A stretch of 64,000 bases of DNA, taken from the NCBI RefSeq assembly GCF_019112545.1, contig NW_025064896.1, forward strand, positions 259,162-323,161, in the 5' to 3' direction. The notes under the pieces are model-generated. The model worked only from the letters and a program-made list of their open reading frames with translations, was not told the origin of the DNA and did no database searches. The position numbers and the translations under genes were made by a program. This DNA is from Guyanagaster necrorhizus (taxonomy: Eukaryota > Basidiomycota > Agaricomycetes > Agaricales > Physalacriaceae). This document shows, one piece after another, positions 60,550 through 64,000 of this stretch. The stretch's first letter is position 1. Every line of letters starts with the position of its first letter.

Positions 60550-61760
60550 ACGCTAAGTCCCCCGGCTTGAGGCCATCTCGATTCTGCGGCGAAAATGGAC
60601 AAGCACAGAAATCAGCACCTTTGACTGATAAGAGAACAGGTAGATGCAGGAGAGGATAGCAATGATTCCCAAGCTGTACTTCAGTGTCTGCACCCTGAGA
60701 ACCAGCACCTTAAGACACATTACGGATGTATTCAAATTATCCAAATCACAGTTCCTTCTGTGTGGAAATCTTGTGTCAAGACTCCTCGCCCAGAGCATTT
60801 CAACCAAAAAGCGCCACTGAAGTGTGCATAAGCGAGTGACTCTTCGATCTAGTAGCAAGTAATTCGGCGAAGCTTGCCAGATGGTTTCCAGACATTATGA
60901 CAGGCAGCAGACTTGCTTTGGAAGATTGTGCAGGAAAAGTATAAAGATGCAAGTCTGGTGGACAGTAGACGTCTTTTGAAAGAAAGTGGCAATGCCCAAA
61001 TTGGAATTGGCGATAAATGTCTCACAGCACAGGCACGTCCAAATGCTGGTCCCGAACTGCGCGTTATCAGTACGAGCGCCGATACATGCCATTTATACCT
61101 TATCGACGATAAGTAGAGACAATTCACCAGCATATCCGCCTTGCCTTCGAGGTATTTACTTGCTAGATGATCAAATTTGGCACCTCTCGAAAAGAACGAT
61201 GGGTCTAACCAGACATCCTTGTTGTTGTCGGAACAGTTTTAGAAATGAGGACAGCCCCACCGGATGTGTGTTGCAATCAACGTGGTTACGAGGATTTGGG
61301 TGGCAAGTGATAGAGACCATGTGGCTTGCAGCCAGTTGAGAACATCGTCCACCATATGAACGTCTAATAGACTGAGATGAGATATGCGGTAAACGGAAAT
61401 ATAACGGCAGACTGGATACTCATCCGAAAGATACTGCGTGAGTAGTAGCTGCGTCGCCTCTACTTCCTCGTGGAGATCCAAAGTTATACCAACTATCGGT
61501 GCCCCATCTACAACGTTCGAAATACTGTGCACAATCTACGGCGAATGCCGTCTCGCCCAAATGACGATAAACTTGTGGGTGTCACCGTTGCAAGTTTCGG
61601 TCTATTCTAGTCTAACAGCGCCATGAGATGTCATTGGAATATAGTCCACCGATATTCTGAGAAATTGAAGATTACGTTTTGGCGCCTTGCTTATTGCGAT
61701 GTTAGTAGCACTTAGGACACTATGGACAAATGCAGGTCCTATCTCAGCCTCTTGTGAACA
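60550..61760 (-). pseudogene. Remnants of a membrane protein gene (7TM-like, fungal)
   Basis: Several hydrophobic fragments on the minus strand have the flavour of the large mushroom families of unknown multi-pass membrane proteins. DVLNWLQATWSLSLATQILVTTLIATHI (about 61260-61345) is like their typical helix followed by a basic residue. TDNAQFGTSIW (about 61040-61070), and LKYSLGIIAILSCIYLFSYQ with KVLISVLVHFRRRI (about 60590-60690), are other fragments. The fragments sit in different frames with stops between, and I could not join them into a single spliced frame. It is either decayed or has many introns I failed to resolve. Confidence 0.3.
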
Positions 61761-61795
61761 TATAGACTTTGCATTTCTGCCGACGGCAGTCGGCA

Positions 61796-62556
61796 CTAAT
61801 ACATCCACGGAATAAGTCTGTATGGAACCCTCCGTGCCCAATCCTCCCACTCCTTTCCAAAAGCCTCCTTGAGCATCTTATCCTCCTTGTTCATTCTCGG
61901 AATCAAGGCTATGCGGACTAACACCATCGTGAAAGCCCAAGCAGACAGCCATCCGACGGCAGTGGTGCCGATCCAGCTGGATAACCACGACCCTTTACTC
62001 AAATGGGAGCCCACGGCGCCTACCCCGCATAGCACCGCGCCAACGTAGCTCGGGTGACGCACGACGGAGTACGGCCCGTGGGTGATGAGTTTGTGGTCCT
62101 TCCGGATGCTCAGTTCGAACGTGAAGAACGAGGACATTATGCGGTAGCAGTACACGCGCAGAGATGACCCGAGGATCGCACATGACCAGAAGAAGAGGTA
62201 GGGCTTCGTAAGCTGGATGTGGTCTGGGGGTGGGAGGGGGATGTATCCAGTAGGTAAAAGGCCGTTGGTGGAGAGAACAGCGAGCGTTTCGGCTGTGCAG
62301 AGAAAGTAAAATGTTGCCTGAAGGGAGATGGTTATTAAATTTTTGTGAGAAAGAGAACGGTGGAGACTAGTACACGCGCCAGATTGTGACCGACCTTGGT
62401 GAAGGTCGCAAGGGCAGGTGCTGCGCGTTCGATGTCGAGGCCTTTGAAGGGGATTTGCTCTTCTGCAGGCGCCAGGTGAGGCGGTGTCATTGATTTGTGG
62501 ACACCATAAGTCGCTGATAATAGAAAGGGAAGCCTTAGAAGGCTACTAGTGCTCAT
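61796..62556 (-). CDS. STE14: Protein-S-isoprenylcysteine O-methyltransferase (Ste14/ICMT)
   Basis: Two exons (62374-62556, 61796-62317; 56 bp intron GTACTA...TTCAG) give 234 residues. The C-terminal catalytic part has HKLITHGPYSVVRHPSYVGAV, the RHP motif that binds S-adenosylmethionine and substrate, and ends with RMNKEDKMLKEAFGKEWEDWARRVPYRLIP, the conserved E-W-x-x-Y-x-x-x-V-type terminus. Several hydrophobic helices precede it (PYLFFWSCAILGSSLRVYCYRIM and others), so it is an ER membrane enzyme. It methylates the farnesylated or geranylgeranylated C-terminal cysteine of CaaX proteins such as Ras and mating pheromones. Length and motifs are complete. Confidence 0.9.
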
Positions 62557-63324
62557 CGTGGGACCTGGGTAACACGAATGTACTCAATCCTATGCATAAG
62601 AGATTGTCAATTGGTGGAATTTATGTGCATGAGAAGGGCATTTACCTGCTAAGTATCCGAGTCGTACGACTTGAAACTTGACGAAACTCACGCTCAAGGA
62701 TGTACCAAGTGTACAGTGTATATTCGCCCAATGCCGCTGTCTCTCGCTTGTGAGCATGGATGCGAGACGAAAATTCAAAGATCAACTACCGAGGAGGTAA
62801 TTCCGAATCAACTTAAAACTGAGAACTGGAGATGACGAGATAGACAAAGATGTCAAAAGTTATGCGTCATCACCCGTGGGACGTCACCCGCGGGCCGCGG
62901 GACCAAAAGGTCTCGATCAAAACACAGCCGTACTTTTCCTATTTCTCGATTTGACCTTTTTTTTTTCCCCAAGAATTCCAGTCAATGACGTGCGTATGTT
63001 CCATGGACTGTACCAGAAGTGCCTCTGTGCCGTCCCTCTCTGCACTGACGATGTAGGCGCTTATTAGCTCGATTATATCGCTTGAATCCAACGATTTGGT
63101 TGGCGGCTATCTGGATCTCGAGTCATTACCGGACGCCATAGTTTGATAATTCAGCGCACGCTATATAGGCACCAGGCGGCGGCACAGTGATGAAATAACT
63201 AATTTTACTCCCTTCCGTAAGTCGTCAATATCTTTCCGTTTCACAGCTACACAACGGCTTAGCGAGTATATAAGAGAAACAAGGCACCTCTTTCTATTCC
63301 AAAGCTAACCCCATACTCCCCCGC
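62557..63324. other. Divergent intergenic region
   Basis: It lies between the Ste14-like gene (minus) and the RTA1 gene (plus). It contains a T-run near 62959-62966 and TATATAAGAG (63266-63275), about 55 bases before the RTA1 start, which is a good TATA box. Confidence 0.5.
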
Positions 63325-64000
63325 ATGATGCTAGACGAAGGCAAGCCCCCCTATTGATTCATCCAACGTCCCTTGTCCTGACTCACCAATCTTCTAGCAC
63401 TAGATTTTGGCAAACGTGCCTCGGATGCAAACAGTTTCTACGGGTATGTCCCCGACAGAGGGATCTCAATCCTTTTCTTGGTCCTCTTTTCTGTATCAAC
63501 CTGTACGTGTCCTCATCTCGTGGTCGAACACGCGCCTGTCTCACCCTCCGTAGTACTCCACACGGGCCAGGCGATCTTCTCTCGCGCATGGTGGTTGCTG
63601 GCCACCGCGTTCCTGTGCGGCCTCCTCGAGATTCTCGGATGGAGCGCACGCCTATGGTCCAGTTCCAACCCTGACCTCGCGGGTCCTTACGAGATGCAGT
63701 ATGTTCCACTGCTCATCCTGACTTCGGACTGATAGTATGAGGATAGATTGACGTGTACCATCTTGGCACCGACACCGCTCCTGGCCGCCAACTTTGTCAT
63801 CCTCGAGAAGCTGATCGAGCGTCTTGGAGCCGGGTACAGTCGCCTGAGCCCCAGAGCGTGTGAGTTATTTCAAGTGCCACGAAATGGGCCCGGCCCCTCT
63901 TTTCGCCTCGTTCATTCTCCGGGCTTTAGATCTTATTTTCTTTTGTTCTTGCGATATAATATCTCTCGTGATACAAGCCGTTGGTGGAGGAATGGCAGCA
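63325..64000 (+). CDS. RTA1-family membrane protein, 5' part (cut by window end)
   Basis: Exons 63325-63340, 63398-63502, 63554-63698, 63747-63859 and 63930-64000 splice in frame. The first intron has a GC donor (GAAG/GCAAGC ... TTCTAG); the others are GT-AG of 48-70 bp. The protein reads MMLDEALDFGKRASDANSFY, then helices DRGISILFLVLFSVSTLLHTGQAI, WWLLATAFLCGLLEILGWSARL, LTCTILAPTPLLAANFVILEKLIERLG, and ends here in CDIISLVIQAVGGGMAA. These are the RTA1 hallmarks (GW-x-x-R, ILAP, D-x-x-S-x-x-IQ-x-x-GGG). RTA1/Rsb1-type proteins are seven-helix membrane proteins linked to lipid translocation and stress or drug tolerance. The 3' end lies beyond the window. Confidence 0.9.

Overview
This window comes from the nuclear genome of a filamentous fungus, almost certainly a basidiomycete (Agaricomycete type). 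Genes are broken by many 48-70 bp introns whose phases can be followed exon by exon. The gene set includes a basidiomycete-style F-box protein, a MYND protein, an RTA1 protein, a Git3-like receptor, Ku70, an SPX phosphate transporter and an APSES transcription factor. Two tRNA genes carry short introns at the canonical position. All assignments come from reading translations and splice phases by eye; no database search was run.

Left third (1 to about 20,000): repeat-rich and poor in intact genes. Positions 1-5517 hold the 5' part of a minus-strand Ty3/gypsy retrotransposon: an LTR, gag with a CCHC zinc knuckle, a protease DSG motif and reverse transcriptase with YLDD. It is riddled with stops and depleted in CpG. 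The CpG depletion continues into the flanking host DNA to about 6,900. A CpG-rich paralogue of that flank lies at about 9,913-10,150, and the similarity stops where the LTR stops, so it looks like a paralogous empty site. The rest of this third is a mosaic of old duplications. It includes a 1.4 kb duplicated block (15,115-16,545 and 17,430-18,890) carrying one apparently intact and one broken copy of a small Gly/Ser/Asn-rich protein gene. It also has an intact intron-containing tRNA-Asp with four decayed relatives, and a second degenerate duplicated segment (10,960-11,640 and 13,130-13,870).

Middle (20,000-36,000): dense ordinary genes. In order these are an isochorismatase-like hydrolase, a MYND protein, an extended SDR/dihydroflavonol-reductase-like enzyme, a monothiol glutaredoxin Grx3/4, an F-box protein, a small unknown three-exon gene, and the divergent pair Ku70 / PP2A activator (PTPA), which share a 218 bp promoter. 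Gaps at about 27.8-31.4 kb hold little else.

Right (36,000-64,000): a gap of about 4.4 kb, then an APSES/KilA-N transcription factor, an SPX-domain low-affinity phosphate transporter, a decayed con-13-like gene, a membrane alpha/beta hydrolase, a SAM/coiled-coil/tail-anchored protein, a PH-like protein, tRNA-Gln, a Git3-like 7TM receptor, a decayed 7TM-like locus, a prenylcysteine carboxyl methyltransferase (Ste14/ICMT) and the first part of an RTA1-family gene cut by the window end.

The genes are not an operon or an obvious pathway cluster. Several act in nutrient and signal sensing (Git3-like receptor, SPX transporter, PP2A activator, Ste14), but I see no sequence evidence that they work as one system. 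I did not find a convincing new defence or biosynthetic system. The most informative observations are the retroelement-linked CpG erosion with its empty-site paralogue, and the duplicated small-protein block.
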